A stretch of 64,000 nt of DNA, taken from positions 1,550,001-1,614,000 of the forward strand of contig NZ_CP156674.1 in the NCBI RefSeq assembly GCF_039851965.1, given 5' to 3'. The position numbers were made by a program, and so were the translations under genes. Positions 17,288-26,308 of this stretch are shown here, piece by piece. The first letter of the stretch is position 1; each line of letters opens with the position of its first letter. The notes beneath the pieces were generated by a model. That model had not been told where the DNA came from. It searched no databases and saw only the letters and a program-made list of their open reading frames with translations. This DNA comes from Pseudalkalibacillus hwajinpoensis. GTDB taxonomy: Bacteria > Bacillota > Bacilli > Bacillales > Guptibacillaceae.

Positions 17288-17420
17288 GACTAAAGTATGA
17301 GGATAAACTCGTTCCTCCCGACGATGCAACATGGTCTATTATGAAATAAGCTAATAATAGATTAACTGAATCAGTATTGAGGTATTAAAGTAGTAGATAG
17401 ATGTAGAAAGGAGCTTCAAA

Positions 17421-17969
17421 ATGAATATCCTTGTAATGAATGGTAGCCCAAGAGAAAAATCGATGACACGCAATTTAACGAACTCGATTACAGATCAGCT
17501 TGATGAAAAGGGAATCCAGGTCATGACTTTTGATGCTGGCTTTCATGACTTGCCTCTCTTCAAAGGAAGAAAAGAAGACCTTGAGCATCCAGAGGTTCAG
17601 CGCCTAATGAACAACGCTATGAATGCTGACGCTTTCGTGATCTGCTCGCCAGAATACCATAACGGAATGAGTGGAGCACTTAAAAATGCCCTCGACTTTC
17701 TTGGTGGGAGTCATTTTAAGCAGAAGCCTGCTGCACTGGCTTCTGTTGGAGGCGGGGGAAAAGGTGGGATCAATGCATTAAACAATATGAGAACCGTTAT
17801 GCGTGGCCTTTATGCCCTTGTCCTCCCCGATCAATTCTGTGCTGATCCTACTTGCTTTGATGAGAAGGGCTATATGATTGATACGAAAGCTAAAGAAAGG
17901 CTCTCGATCGTAATTGAAGAGCTTGTTACATTAACCGCAGCTCTGGAAAAAGGGATTAAAGTAAAGTAG
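17421..17969 (+). CDS. NADPH-dependent FMN reductase (azoreductase-like, YhdA type)
   Basis: A 182-residue flavodoxin-like reductase with the FMN phosphate loop MNGSPREKSMTRN, SPEYHNGMSGALKNALD at residues 79-95 and SVGGGGKGG. The site AAAGGAG is eight bases from the ATG. In B. subtilis the equivalent gene (azr/yhdA) also follows yhcYZ, which supports orthology. It reduces quinones, azo compounds or flavin; the physiological substrate is not shown. Confidence 0.88.
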   Translation: MNILVMNGSPREKSMTRNLTNSITDQLDEKGIQVMTFDAGFHDLPLFKGRKEDLEHPEVQRLMNNAMNADAFVICSPEYHNGMSGALKNALDFLGGSHFKQKPAALASVGGGGKGGINALNNMRTVMRGLYALVLPDQFCADPTCFDEKGYMIDTKAKERLSIVIEELVTLTAALEKGIKVK

Positions 17970-17977
17970 TAGGAAAC

Positions 17978-18003
17978 AAAGCATCCATTTTTGGATGCTT
18001 TTA
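17978..18003. terminator. Bidirectional terminator between yhdA-like gene and gerC-like gene
   Basis: AAAGCATCC and GGATGCTTT pair around a T-rich loop; T-run follows on the plus strand and A-run on the other side serves the converging ger operon. Confidence 0.85.
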
Positions 18004-18021
18004 CTCTTTATCTAAAATCGC

Positions 18022-19104
18022 TTACTCAGTTACCCCTGCTTCAGTTATATTAACGTTCATATTAAAGGTAATGTCCATATCTTCATACTTCTTCTTCCAC
18101 TCTTTCTGGTCAAGACCACCTCTTGTTACGCTTCTAACTGCATTGCCAAGACCGAGTGGGTCCACCCCTAATCGCTGAAAATCTTTTATCATTGCATTTC
18201 CTTTTTCTTCAATTTCCACTTCCATTGTTGATTGAATTTCTTTCATGATCTTGGGGTTTAACTTTTCCCCTGAGTACTCTTTAATAATCCCTAGAATTTC
18301 ACCTTTAATTTCGATGTTGTCTTTATCTACATCAGCAAGATTCAAATTTCGTTTGGAAGCAATATTATAAACAGCAGCGTATTCTCCATTATCAAGTTTA
18401 ACTGAATACGAATCGTTACTGCTAAATTTCTCAAATAGAGCTTTAAAGGTGAAAAGATCTTGTAAACCTATTTCACCAACCATTTTATCTCCATCAAAGA
18501 GAGCGAGGCCCACAATTTTCACTTTATTGTCTTGCTTTTCAATGAGAGGAAGAAATGGATCATTTCCTTCAGAATAGTAGTAGTAGAGGAAATAGTGCAG
18601 GTTTGTTAAAGGCAACATGCCGTTAACGCTATTATGCTCCAGGACATCGTGAATATAGCTGCCTATATCAACATTCCCAAAATCCGAGCGAAGCATCTCT
18701 TCAGGATCACTGTTTGCTATCGCTAGAAATGCGCGTGAACCAATAGCAGGATCTCGTTGAAGCGTATCAACAAGATCAATAATGCCGTCTGTTTCAGCAA
18801 TTTCTCTACTATAAATGGCTACCTGTAGCTTACCGCTTACAAGAGGTTTTGATGACTCTGCATTGAATTGGCTCCTAATTTCCTTACTAAGGTGTGCTGA
18901 TTCCACAAACACATTATTTTCAATTCTTCCATCTCTCTCAAACTGTGGAGCAACTGCAATCCCTTTCACCACATCGCTCTCACTCCCATCATCAGCCTTA
19001 TCGTATCCAATAACTGTTATCATCTGTAGGTCGTCGAGAATTCGATTTTCCACGCAGCCTGTTAACATCAGGGCAAAAATTAAAACAGCGTACCACCTTT
19101 TCAT
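18022..19104 (-). CDS. Spore germination lipoprotein, Ger(x)C family
   Basis: 360 residues with a lipoprotein signal and lipobox LTGC (Cys near residue 17), followed by the Ger(x)C domains. This is the C subunit of a nutrient germinant receptor in the inner spore membrane. The end, with W...Y.DMD and VNITEAGVTE, is the usual family terminus. Its ATG overlaps the end of the B gene by four bases. Confidence 0.93.
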   Translation of the reverse strand: MKRWYAVLIFALMLTGCVENRILDDLQMITVIGYDKADDGSESDVVKGIAVAPQFERDGRIENNVFVESAHLSKEIRSQFNAESSKPLVSGKLQVAIYSREIAETDGIIDLVDTLQRDPAIGSRAFLAIANSDPEEMLRSDFGNVDIGSYIHDVLEHNSVNGMLPLTNLHYFLYYYYSEGNDPFLPLIEKQDNKVKIVGLALFDGDKMVGEIGLQDLFTFKALFEKFSSNDSYSVKLDNGEYAAVYNIASKRNLNLADVDKDNIEIKGEILGIIKEYSGEKLNPKIMKEIQSTMEVEIEEKGNAMIKDFQRLGVDPLGLGNAVRSVTRGGLDQKEWKKKYEDMDITFNMNVNITEAGVTE

Positions 19105-20195
19105 GATTGCTTCCTCACTTTGCTCTTAATGTATTGAATCAAAAAAAGCAATGGAACATAAACGTATACCGTGTAAAAACCCACCTTATTTGTATACTGG
19201 TTAAGCAAATCGATCGTCTCACGTTTTGAAAAGAGACTGCTACCAATTAATATCATGATCAAGAGGGGGATCGTAACGGTTCGCTGCCTCACATTTGTTA
19301 ACCTTCGTAATCCTCTTCCAGCGGCCCATATTGTAATACATAAATTAGGAAGTATGACGAGTGCCCATGAAGCTATCCCTATGTATTCAAATCTTTCCAC
19401 AAATGGCATTTCAGTTATTTTCCATGTCGTTAACGTAGCCCATATTGTTTTTTGAAGTTGATTCGCACTAAAAAATACAATGGTAGTAATCATGATACTT
19501 GTATAGAGAAAGATTGTTAACAGATGGCCACCTTGTGCCCAGCGATGAGATTTTTCAGGATTCTTGATGAAAGGATAATACATTAAAATAGTTGTAAATC
19601 CTAAATATGAAAGAGATGCTCCTTTAGCTCCTTCATAGAGTTCCTTGATTGAATGATCAAAGAATGGAAGAAGATCTCTAAAATGCCCATGGTACAAAGG
19701 AAACAGCATGGTAAGTACCAGATAGAATGGCAGTACAACACCAAAGAAGGCGATTCCAGTGACGGTTCTAAACCCTCCCGTCAGGCAATAATAGACCAAC
19801 AATAAGAGTACAGAACCAAAGATCCATTTATTTAAATCAGGGAACATCCATACTTGCACAACCTCAATATAGGTTCGCATAACCGTTATGCTCATCGCAG
19901 TAAAATAACCTATAAAAGCCAGACTTAATAATCCACCTATCCATTTACCAAATGTTTTTTCATGAACAGCAATGATATCCCCATTCTCTTTTGTAAGAAT
20001 TTTATATATGAGAAAAATAATAAAACAGAGACTTAGACCCGCCAATAGAACAGTAATCCAGGCATCATTTTCAGCATATTTCGCGCTAATGCGTTGAAAT
20101 CCCATGACCCCTACACCTACTTGAGTCGAATGAACAAGGTAGAAAACAAGAAATGGAGAAACTTTAAATTCATCTTTTACTTCTGAGCCATGCAT
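19101..20195 (-). CDS. Spore germination protein, GerB/KB family permease
   Basis: 364 residues with ten hydrophobic segments, the APC-type transporter-like B subunit of a germinant receptor. It starts with the usual VSPFLVFYLVHSTQVGVG block in the first helix. AAAGGAGAG precedes the ATG. It lies 23 bases after the A gene and overlaps the C gene. Confidence 0.93.
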   Translation of the reverse strand: MHGSEVKDEFKVSPFLVFYLVHSTQVGVGVMGFQRISAKYAENDAWITVLLAGLSLCFIIFLIYKILTKENGDIIAVHEKTFGKWIGGLLSLAFIGYFTAMSITVMRTYIEVVQVWMFPDLNKWIFGSVLLLLVYYCLTGGFRTVTGIAFFGVVLPFYLVLTMLFPLYHGHFRDLLPFFDHSIKELYEGAKGASLSYLGFTTILMYYPFIKNPEKSHRWAQGGHLLTIFLYTSIMITTIVFFSANQLQKTIWATLTTWKITEMPFVERFEYIGIASWALVILPNLCITIWAAGRGLRRLTNVRQRTVTIPLLIMILIGSSLFSKRETIDLLNQYTNKVGFYTVYVYVPLLFLIQYIKSKVRKQS

Positions 20196-20218
20196 TGTAA
20201 AGTCTCTCCTTTCTTTTT

Positions 20219-21715
20219 CTATTCGTAGAAATCATTTTTCTTCCTCTGTTTCTTTGGCTTAAAACGAACAGGATCATTCGTTTGCAAATGGATTGGTCTC
20301 CTGTTCTGATAAGAGAGAGGAAGTCTGATTAAGGCATCTTTAAAATCTTTAATTCGAAACGGATACATCGGTTCAAGAAAAGGACGCCCCAGTGAGGTTA
20401 AACGTAGCAAATGAACAAGCATGAAACAAAAACAAATCACTACCCCTAACATTCCCCAGAGATGAGCAAACAGCAGGAAAGGGAAACGAATCAGCCGGAT
20501 GGTATTACTCATTCGATACACAGGTGTAGTGAATGAAGCAAGCGCTGCCAATGCCACTATGATTAGTAATACATTACTCGTTAATCCCGCTTCAACAGAG
20601 GCTGTTCCAATTACGATACCTCCTACGATACCAATTGTCTGTCCAACCTTAGTAGGCAAACGCGCCCCGGCCTCTCTTAACAATTCAATTGATAACTCAA
20701 GAAAGATAGCTTCAAGAATAGGTGGAAGAGGAATTTGCTGACGGGAACTTACGAGTGTACTAAGTAAGTCCTTCGGGATGAGCTCGTAGTGGTACGTTAG
20801 TGTCGCCACATATATTGGTGTAACCAGGATGGAAAAGAGAACAGAAAACAATCGAATGAGCCTCGATGCTGAAGCGATAATCCAATTCACAAAATAATCT
20901 TCAAATGCTGAGAAAAACTCTACCAATGTAGTAGGGCCTATGAATGCCTGAGGAGACCCATCAGACATGACAACAACTTTGCCTTCACAGAGAACTGAAA
21001 CTGCTCGATCCGGCCTTTCCGTATCAACAAGTTGCGGGAACGGTGAGTTTTGATTATCTGTAATGAACTGCATAATAACTGAATTATCGATCACCTGGTC
21101 AACGTCAATACTTTCAATTCGCTGTTTAACTGTGTTCAGATTTTCTTGATTCGTAATCCCATCTAAATAGAAAATCATTACTTTCGTATTGGTTAATTTC
21201 CCAACTTTCAGTTCAATCGCTTTTAACTCATGGACCGGTAGTCGCTTTCTAATAAGGTGAGCATTTGTGTCAAGCGATTCAACGAAAGCTTCTTTCGACC
21301 CTAGCACCGTAAATTCAACTTCTGGTGAAGAAACTGGTCTTGCTTTCTTAACCTGACATGGAATTAACGCACAATCATTGGCATTCTTATTTATACGCAA
21401 CATGACGTATCCCGTCATTACTTTTTCACATATATCTTTCAGTTCACTCGTAATAATGACACCTGGAATGGGGACTCTTTCTTTAACATCACTGATGTCA
21501 GATAAAGGTTTTCTTACAAGGTACGGCAAAATATGATCATTGAGTTCGGTTTCGTGTACAAGAGTTTTAAAATAATAAAGGAAAAATGGATTTCCTTTTT
21601 GTTCATTTTCAAAATGCAGAAAATCACCAGAATCCTTTAAGCTCTTAATTAGATCAGGAAGATTTTTTAATTTATCAGGATTTTGGCGCTTTCGTAACCA
21701 CTCCAACATCTCCAT
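20219..21715 (-). CDS. Spore germination protein, GerA family
   Basis: 498 residues. An N-terminal hydrophilic half of about 280 residues is followed by five or so membrane helices with the conserved PLPPILEAIFLELSIELLREAG and GIVGGIVIGTASVEAG stretches, and a basic C-terminal tail. It is the A subunit and the first gene of a complete A-B-C germinant receptor operon. Which nutrient is sensed cannot be read from sequence. I could not find a clean SigG promoter in the 100 bases upstream. Confidence 0.94.
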   Translation of the reverse strand: MEMLEWLRKRQNPDKLKNLPDLIKSLKDSGDFLHFENEQKGNPFFLYYFKTLVHETELNDHILPYLVRKPLSDISDVKERVPIPGVIITSELKDICEKVMTGYVMLRINKNANDCALIPCQVKKARPVSSPEVEFTVLGSKEAFVESLDTNAHLIRKRLPVHELKAIELKVGKLTNTKVMIFYLDGITNQENLNTVKQRIESIDVDQVIDNSVIMQFITDNQNSPFPQLVDTERPDRAVSVLCEGKVVVMSDGSPQAFIGPTTLVEFFSAFEDYFVNWIIASASRLIRLFSVLFSILVTPIYVATLTYHYELIPKDLLSTLVSSRQQIPLPPILEAIFLELSIELLREAGARLPTKVGQTIGIVGGIVIGTASVEAGLTSNVLLIIVALAALASFTTPVYRMSNTIRLIRFPFLLFAHLWGMLGVVICFCFMLVHLLRLTSLGRPFLEPMYPFRIKDFKDALIRLPLSYQNRRPIHLQTNDPVRFKPKKQRKKNDFYE

Positions 21716-21784
21716 TCACCACACAATCTTTTATCCTTGTCGTAGTGTTTGCTCGTTTAAAGATTTTATCCGCACCATTCTCCA

Positions 21785-21812
21785 CAAAAAAACACGCCGT
21801 TATGGCGCGTTT
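21785..21812 (-). terminator. Terminator of the isocitrate dehydrogenase gene
   Basis: On the minus strand AACGCGCC-ATAAC-GGCGTGTT followed by a T-run, three bases after the stop. Confidence 0.85.
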
Positions 21813-21815
21813 CTC

Positions 21816-23255
21816 TTATTGGCCCTGAGCCAATGAATATGCAATTTTTCCATCAAAACGATAGAGATTTTCGATTTTAATCCAATCAAGCTCTTCCGCT
21901 TCGATCCGTGATAATAACTCACGGATGAGAGACTGCGTCACTTTCACACCATTTGCTGGCTGGAATCTGCAACGCCAGTGATCAGATAAGAAAGTTTCCG
22001 AGAATCCATTAGGATAAACTTTTACACCGCGGTTGGTCATCATGACAAACTCATGATCATTCCCTGCAGCACGCTTGAGCTTATCAGCAATTTCATTAAT
22101 CGTTAATGTATTGTTGAATAGAAAAACATCTGTCCCATCAAGTTCACGTTCCGGAACATAATTTGAACGCGGATTCTCTTCTGATTTCTCGACAGCTTCT
22201 TTACTGTATTCGACAGGTTCTAGGATGGATGGAGACTGCCCAAGACGTTCAACAACAGCTTGGGCGAATTCCTTCGTTCCGACAGCATCTTTACCTTTTG
22301 CCATGTCTCCTGTTAATACACCATCTTCAATCGTTTTTAACCAGGCATTATGAATTTTCTCAGCAGCTTCTGGCTGGCCAATATGAACAAGCATCATAAT
22401 TGCACCGTGTAGAAGTCCGGATGGGTTTGCAATCCCTTTCCCTGCAATATCAGGGGCACTCCCATGAATTGCTTCAAACATAGCAATTTGATCACCAATA
22501 TTAGCGGAACCAGCTAGGCCAACACTACCTGCAATCTGAGCAGCGATATCAGATGCAATATCACCGTACAGATTTAACGTTACAATCACATCAAATTCTT
22601 CTGGTGAATCAGCAATTCGCGCCATTCCGATATCCACTATGTAACTGTTCGATTCAATATCAGGATATTCAGCAGCTATTTCTTTAAATACCTGATGAAA
22701 AAGACCATCACTCAATTTCATGATGTTATCTTTCACAAGACAGCTCACTTTCTTACGATTGTTTTGACGCGCATATTCAAAAGCATGACGAATAATACGT
22801 TCGGATCCAGGGCGAGAAATAAGTTTTAAACTCTGCACCACGTCTGGCGTTTGCTGATGCTCAATTCCTGAGTATAGATCTTCTTCATTTTCCCGTACAA
22901 TAACAAGATCCATGTCAGGGTGCTTGTTTTCAATAACAGGATGATAAGAGACACACGGGCGAACGTTTGCATATAAACCCATTGCTGTGCGAATGGTTAC
23001 GTTCAAGCTTTTGTATCCACCACCCTGTGGGGTTGTAATTGGCGCTTTAAGAAGTACCTTCGTTCGGCGCAGTGATTCCCATGCATCCTGAGGGATACCC
23101 GTTGAATTTCCTGTCAGGTAAACCTTCTCCCCAACGTCAATAAATTCAGGCTCAATTTCTGCCCCTGCTTGCTCTAAAATATGCAATGTAGCTTCCATGA
23201 TTTCAGGACCAATTCCGTCTCCGGTCGCTACTGTGATTGGACGTTTTTCTGTCAT
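21816..23255 (-). CDS. NADP-dependent isocitrate dehydrogenase, Thermus/Rickettsia-type with C-terminal extension
   Basis: 479 residues starting MTEKRPITVATGDGIGPEI at ATG 23255, behind AAGGAGAG. The first 330 residues form the decarboxylating dehydrogenase fold with the substrate segment NVTIRTAMGLYANVRPC, metal-binding aspartates in LNLYGDIASDIAAQIAG and EAIHGSAPDIAGKGIANP. About 140 extra residues follow, including TLTINEIADKL, a feature of the ~480-residue Thermus-type enzymes and absent from the ~420-residue citZ-icd-mdh enzyme of B. subtilis. It stands alone, with its own consensus promoter and cre site. It converts isocitrate to 2-oxoglutarate; isopropylmalate or tartrate activity is less likely given the extension. 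Confidence 0.85.
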   Translation of the reverse strand: MTEKRPITVATGDGIGPEIMEATLHILEQAGAEIEPEFIDVGEKVYLTGNSTGIPQDAWESLRRTKVLLKAPITTPQGGGYKSLNVTIRTAMGLYANVRPCVSYHPVIENKHPDMDLVIVRENEEDLYSGIEHQQTPDVVQSLKLISRPGSERIIRHAFEYARQNNRKKVSCLVKDNIMKLSDGLFHQVFKEIAAEYPDIESNSYIVDIGMARIADSPEEFDVIVTLNLYGDIASDIAAQIAGSVGLAGSANIGDQIAMFEAIHGSAPDIAGKGIANPSGLLHGAIMMLVHIGQPEAAEKIHNAWLKTIEDGVLTGDMAKGKDAVGTKEFAQAVVERLGQSPSILEPVEYSKEAVEKSEENPRSNYVPERELDGTDVFLFNNTLTINEIADKLKRAAGNDHEFVMMTNRGVKVYPNGFSETFLSDHWRCRFQPANGVKVTQSLIRELLSRIEAEELDWIKIENLYRFDGKIAYSLAQGQ

Positions 23256-23316
23256 AATCTTCTCTCCTTCTGCCTGGTCTATAAAACCGCATCGAAAAAG
23301 TCGGTAAGCTCCATAC

Positions 23317-23346
23317 AATCTTATACCGGTTTTCACCGATAAGATT
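23317..23346 (-). promoter_or_regulatory. Hairpin in the 5-prime leader of the isocitrate dehydrogenase mRNA
   Basis: Eight perfect outer pairs (AATCTTAT/ATAAGATT), a 2-base bulge and four further pairs (CGGT/ACCG) with a TTTC loop. It lies in the roughly 125-base leader between the promoter and ribosome binding site, with no T-run after it, so mRNA stability or protein binding is more likely than termination. Confidence 0.45.
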
Positions 23347-23366
23347 GGGATAAAAAACCAACATTT

Positions 23367-23380
23367 TGTGATCGCTTTCC
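23367..23380 (+). promoter_or_regulatory. cre-like site at the isocitrate dehydrogenase transcription start
   Basis: TGTGATCGCTTTCC fits TGWNANCGNTNWCA except the last base. It lies 7-20 bases past the -10 box, covering the expected start point, a position where CcpA represses. Confidence 0.6.
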
Positions 23381-23386
23381 AAGGTT

Positions 23387-23415
23387 ATTATAGAAATCTT
23401 GTTCTTTTTTGTCAA
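23387..23415 (-). promoter_or_regulatory. Consensus SigA promoter of the isocitrate dehydrogenase gene
   Basis: Minus strand TTGACA (23415-23410), 17-base spacer, TATAAT (23392-23387): a perfect consensus SigA promoter. Confidence 0.9.
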
Positions 23416-23487
23416 TTTTACAAAGTTATTGTATGGAGCTCATTTACACTACAAAACCAGTCCTCTACTATAAGGACTGGTTAGTGA

Positions 23488-24063
23488 TTACTGTAGTGCC
23501 TTCACATCATCCACAATTTCTTCAAAAGGAACATTCGAAACGCCAGAATATTTCTTTACGACGATCCCTTCTTTATTTACAAGGTAGAAAGAAGTTCCAT
23601 GTGTAAACTGATCAGAATTTGGGTCAGGTAAGGCTAGCGTTTGAAAGCTATTCTTCGCGAATTCTTGAATTTCATCACCATCATAACCAGTTAAAAAGTG
23701 CCAGTTGGATAAATCCGCATCGAACTTTTCAGAAAAGGAAACTAGTTTTTCTGGTGTGTCACGCTCAGGGTCAACGGAAAAAGAAACCAGTTCAACCTCG
23801 ACATCAGCGTCTTTTAACTTTTCCTGAAGCTGTGCCATGTTTGCAGTCATTGGTGGACAAACGGTTTCACAATTTGTGAAGATAAAATCAGCGATCCAAA
23901 CTTTTCCTTCCAGATCATTTAGTCCGAATTCACTGTTTGTATGTTCCGTATAGGTAAAATCTTGAACTTGCCAATCGAGATCGTCCGGTACATCCTTTCC
24001 ACATGCAGCTAATATAACAAGTATGGTCATTATACTTGTAAGGAGAAGCAACTTTTTCTTCAT
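23488..24063 (-). CDS. SCO1/SenC family copper chaperone / thiol-disulfide protein, lipoprotein
   Basis: 191 residues with a lipobox LAAC (Cys21). The thioredoxin-fold domain carries the CxxxC pair Cys65/Cys69 in FTNCETVCPPM and the conserved metal-binding His in THGTSFYLV. Such proteins assemble the CuA centre of cytochrome oxidase outside the membrane (YpmQ/BsSCO in B. subtilis). A ctaG gene about 3 kb away fits this role. Confidence 0.93.
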   Translation of the reverse strand: MKKKLLLLTSIMTILVILAACGKDVPDDLDWQVQDFTYTEHTNSEFGLNDLEGKVWIADFIFTNCETVCPPMTANMAQLQEKLKDADVEVELVSFSVDPERDTPEKLVSFSEKFDADLSNWHFLTGYDGDEIQEFAKNSFQTLALPDPNSDQFTHGTSFYLVNKEGIVVKKYSGVSNVPFEEIVDDVKALQ

Positions 24064-24171
24064 TACCCGTGACCTCCAGTAATCTAAAATATCATATCCT
24101 TCCTTTACCTTATCTCAAACTAAAGGAAGTTACCATATGGTTTGGCAAATGTATTTAAGGATTTAATGAAC

Positions 24172-24205
24172 AAAAAAAGAGAAGACCTAGAAACAGGTCT
24201 CTTCT
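24172..24205 (-). terminator. Terminator overlapping the 3-prime end of the ArsR-type gene
   Basis: Minus strand AGGTCT-loop-AGACCT core with imperfect outer pairing and a long T-run. The stem includes the last codons of the gene ending at 24187. Confidence 0.55.
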
Positions 24206-24504
24206 ACTTTGTCTAACAATAGCTTCAACGTGGTTACTCCTTCTTCTAATTGAAGAAAATAGTACCTCGTTGTTCCTTTTTGTTCAACAGAAACAAGTCC
24301 AACTTCACGCAAAATTTTTAAATGGTGAGAGATCGCCGGGCGAGATAAGGTTGATTGTTCTGTAATCTCATTCACACTTAGACTATCGTGATTACTAAGC
24401 AACATAATAATATCTTGCCTGTACGGATCGCCAAGCGCCTGAAAGATGGGCGTACTCTTGCGAAAGAGTTGAATCGCTTCCTGATGTTCACTTGCCTGAT
24501 TCAT
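24187..24504 (-). CDS. ArsR-family transcriptional regulator
   Basis: 105 residues, winged helix with FQALGDPYRQDIIMLLS and the recognition helix SRPAISHHLKILREVGLV. It lacks the cysteine-rich metal motif of ArsR/CadC, so a non-metal signal (SdpR type) is likely. A perfect 8-2-8 palindrome lies 18 bases before the ATG, which suggests autorepression. No obvious target gene is adjacent. Confidence 0.88.
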   Translation of the reverse strand: MNQASEHQEAIQLFRKSTPIFQALGDPYRQDIIMLLSNHDSLSVNEITEQSTLSRPAISHHLKILREVGLVSVEQKGTTRYYFLQLEEGVTTLKLLLDKVEETCF

Positions 24505-24521
24505 AACAGAAAGCTCCTATT

Positions 24522-24539
24522 CGTTTAAAAGTTTAAACG
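24522..24539. promoter_or_regulatory. Operator palindrome of the ArsR-type regulator
   Basis: CGTTTAAA-AG-TTTAAACG, perfect arms, between the gene start at 24504 and the upstream NUDIX gene. Confidence 0.6.
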
Positions 24540-24567
24540 TATAACCTGATTTCATATTATAAAATTT

Positions 24568-25029
24568 TTATTCACCTGTCAATCTAAAGCCAAGTTCCTT
24601 AAGAACCGTCTTATGATTTGGATTGATGTTATTCGGGAGTTCATTTAAAGGAAAAAACCTCACTTCGGATACTTCTTTTATATCCAACGCGAAGTTCTGA
24701 CTGGCGCACTTCGCTGAGAATACCGCAATCACACTATACACCTGATCACCATTTGGATATTGATAATAAAGTTCTTCCCCAGAAAAAATCGATATAAAGG
24801 TCAGCCCTGTTATGGAAATTCCTAATTCTTCAAATGATTCTCGCTGCGCCGTTTTTTCAAAGGTTTCACCAGGCTCCATAAAGCCTCCTGTTAATCCCCA
24901 GAGCTTATTATCCGTCCGCTTTTGGAGGAGAAGTTGCTCATCGTTCTCGTCCCTAATGAGAATAGCGACACCAGGTAAAATCAATGGGCGACTTCCAACT
25001 AACGATCGGATTTCTTTAATGTAATCCAT
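24568..25029 (-). CDS. NUDIX hydrolase
   Basis: 153 residues with a full Nudix box GGFMEPGETFEKTAQRESFE-ELGI (about residues 50-73). The N-terminal part DYIKEIRSLVGSRPLILPG is that of the ADP-ribose pyrophosphatase/YjhB-like Bacillus group. It lies 12 bases after the CDF exporter gene and may be cotranscribed. Substrate unknown. Confidence 0.9.
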   Translation of the reverse strand: MDYIKEIRSLVGSRPLILPGVAILIRDENDEQLLLQKRTDNKLWGLTGGFMEPGETFEKTAQRESFEELGISITGLTFISIFSGEELYYQYPNGDQVYSVIAVFSAKCASQNFALDIKEVSEVRFFPLNELPNNINPNHKTVLKELGFRLTGE

Positions 25030-25041
25030 ATGTCCTCCTTA

Positions 25042-25944
25042 TTACTCAGGATCGTGAACCATTTGCTTGTCCATGCAGCAGTCTTCATTTTGATAGTCCA
25101 CCTGAATTGTTAAATGCTCAAGGTTTAGCTCATCTACAAATTCCTGGATGTGGCCTTTAAGCACAACAATTTCTTCACGAGTGGTAGAGTCCTTTACTAT
25201 AATATGAGTACTAAGCGCATTCTGCTCACCATCAAGCGACCAGAGGTGGGTATGGTGAGTTGAAATAACACCGGGAAGATTAGAGATCTTATTTTTCACC
25301 GTATTAAAATCAATTCCTTCTGGGACAGCCTCAAGAAAAATCATCAGTGTTTTTTTGAGGTTTTTAATAACGTTAAATAATACATAAAACGTAATCATTA
25401 TCGATAGAATGGGATCTAAAATGGGTAAATCTTTAAATAGGAGAACAATACTTACAATGAGTACAGCCACCCAGCCAAGAACATCTTCGAGTAAGTGCCA
25501 GGTCACAACCTTTTCGTTCATTGAATTTCCTCGCTGCAGCCTGAGGACCGCCATCCCGTTTACGGCTATTCCTAGAATTGCAAGAATTAACATGCCAGTA
25601 GCTTCAATCGGTTGCGGATCAAGAAGCCTTGGGACGGCTTGAGTCAAGATGAAAAGTGATCCACCGATAAGGATAATGCTGTTTATGAGCGCACCGAGTA
25701 AAGAAAAGCGTTTATAGCCGAAGCTAAACGTCTGGTCTTCCCCTTTTTTGTCAGCTTTTTTCTGTAAATACCACGAGATCCCAAGTGACAATGAATCACC
25801 AAGATCATGTAACGCGTCTGATAAAATAGCCATACTATTTGTTAAAAGTCCACCTATGATTTCAATAATCGTGAACCCAAAATTCAAAAAGAAGGCCGCC
25901 CGTATATTTTTTACCGAATGGTTGTGATGGTGATCATGCCCCAT
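25042..25944 (-). CDS. Cation diffusion facilitator (zinc/cadmium efflux, CzcD/ZitB type)
   Basis: 300 residues, six membrane helices. A His-rich start (HDHHHNH) and the metal-site pattern NSMAILSDALHDLGDSL in helix II with HLLEDVLGW in helix V mark a Zn/Cd exporter; the C-terminal cytoplasmic domain ends with paired cysteines (EDCCMDK). A CzrA-like regulator gene upstream suggests zinc-responsive control. Confidence 0.93.
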   Translation of the reverse strand: MGHDHHHNHSVKNIRAAFFLNFGFTIIEIIGGLLTNSMAILSDALHDLGDSLSLGISWYLQKKADKKGEDQTFSFGYKRFSLLGALINSIILIGGSLFILTQAVPRLLDPQPIEATGMLILAILGIAVNGMAVLRLQRGNSMNEKVVTWHLLEDVLGWVAVLIVSIVLLFKDLPILDPILSIMITFYVLFNVIKNLKKTLMIFLEAVPEGIDFNTVKNKISNLPGVISTHHTHLWSLDGEQNALSTHIIVKDSTTREEIVVLKGHIQEFVDELNLEHLTIQVDYQNEDCCMDKQMVHDPE

Positions 25945-26017
25945 CTAATCCCTCCATTACCTCCATTACTTATAACTCTTAAGCGCTATCGCTAGAATGA
26001 GCCGCTTACCATCAAAG

Positions 26018-26043
26018 CCTATTCGATTATTCGAACAGGCTAT
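26018..26043 (-). terminator. Hairpin after the three small membrane protein genes
   Basis: Minus strand AGCCTGTTCGA pairs with TCGAATAGGCT (one mismatch) followed by TTTGA. It separates the small ORFs from the CDF gene; weak T-run. Confidence 0.5.
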
Positions 26044-26139
26044 TTAAGCATTACTAAACGCCCAAACCCAATAAACAACTCCCCATACTGCGCTCAGCGC
26101 TATTAAAATGATAAGTAGTCGGATGTTTTTATTTCTCAT
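26044..26139 (-). CDS. Tiny membrane protein (31 aa), third of three
   Basis: Reads MRNKNIRLLI..., one hydrophobic helix (about residues 8-28) rich in Trp, ending FSNA. An in-frame ATG two codons earlier (26145) is possible; AAGGAG precedes both. It overlaps the end of the previous small ORF. Not a recognised oxidase subunit, but it is too well placed to be chance. Confidence 0.6.
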   Translation of the reverse strand: MRNKNIRLLIILIALSAVWGVVYWVWAFSNA

Positions 26140-26272
26140 TTTCATGAATCTCCTTTTGCTCCGCCTGTTCAACCCTTTTCTCTTTTTGTTTCAGCATGTA
26201 CAAAAAGAATCCAAATAACCCAAACACCACGAAAAAAATACCAGTGGACATATAAACCAATATTGAACTCAT
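26129..26272 (-). CDS. Tiny membrane protein (47 aa), second of three
   Basis: Starts MSSILVYMSTG, one membrane helix (about 8-26) and a charged C-terminal tail of 20 residues with a KQKEKRVEQAEQK helix. Its stop overlaps the start of the 31-residue protein, which indicates translational coupling. Family not recognised. Confidence 0.6.
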   Translation of the reverse strand: MSSILVYMSTGIFFVVFGLFGFFLYMLKQKEKRVEQAEQKEIHENEK

Positions 26273-26308
26273 ACCCAAAGCCTCTTCACCTCTTCTTTAA
26301 AATTGCAA

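Noticed and set aside
23409..24063. Plus-strand reading frames opposite the SCO1 gene
   Set aside because: They are antisense shadows with no ribosome binding site, while the minus strand gives a complete SCO1 protein.
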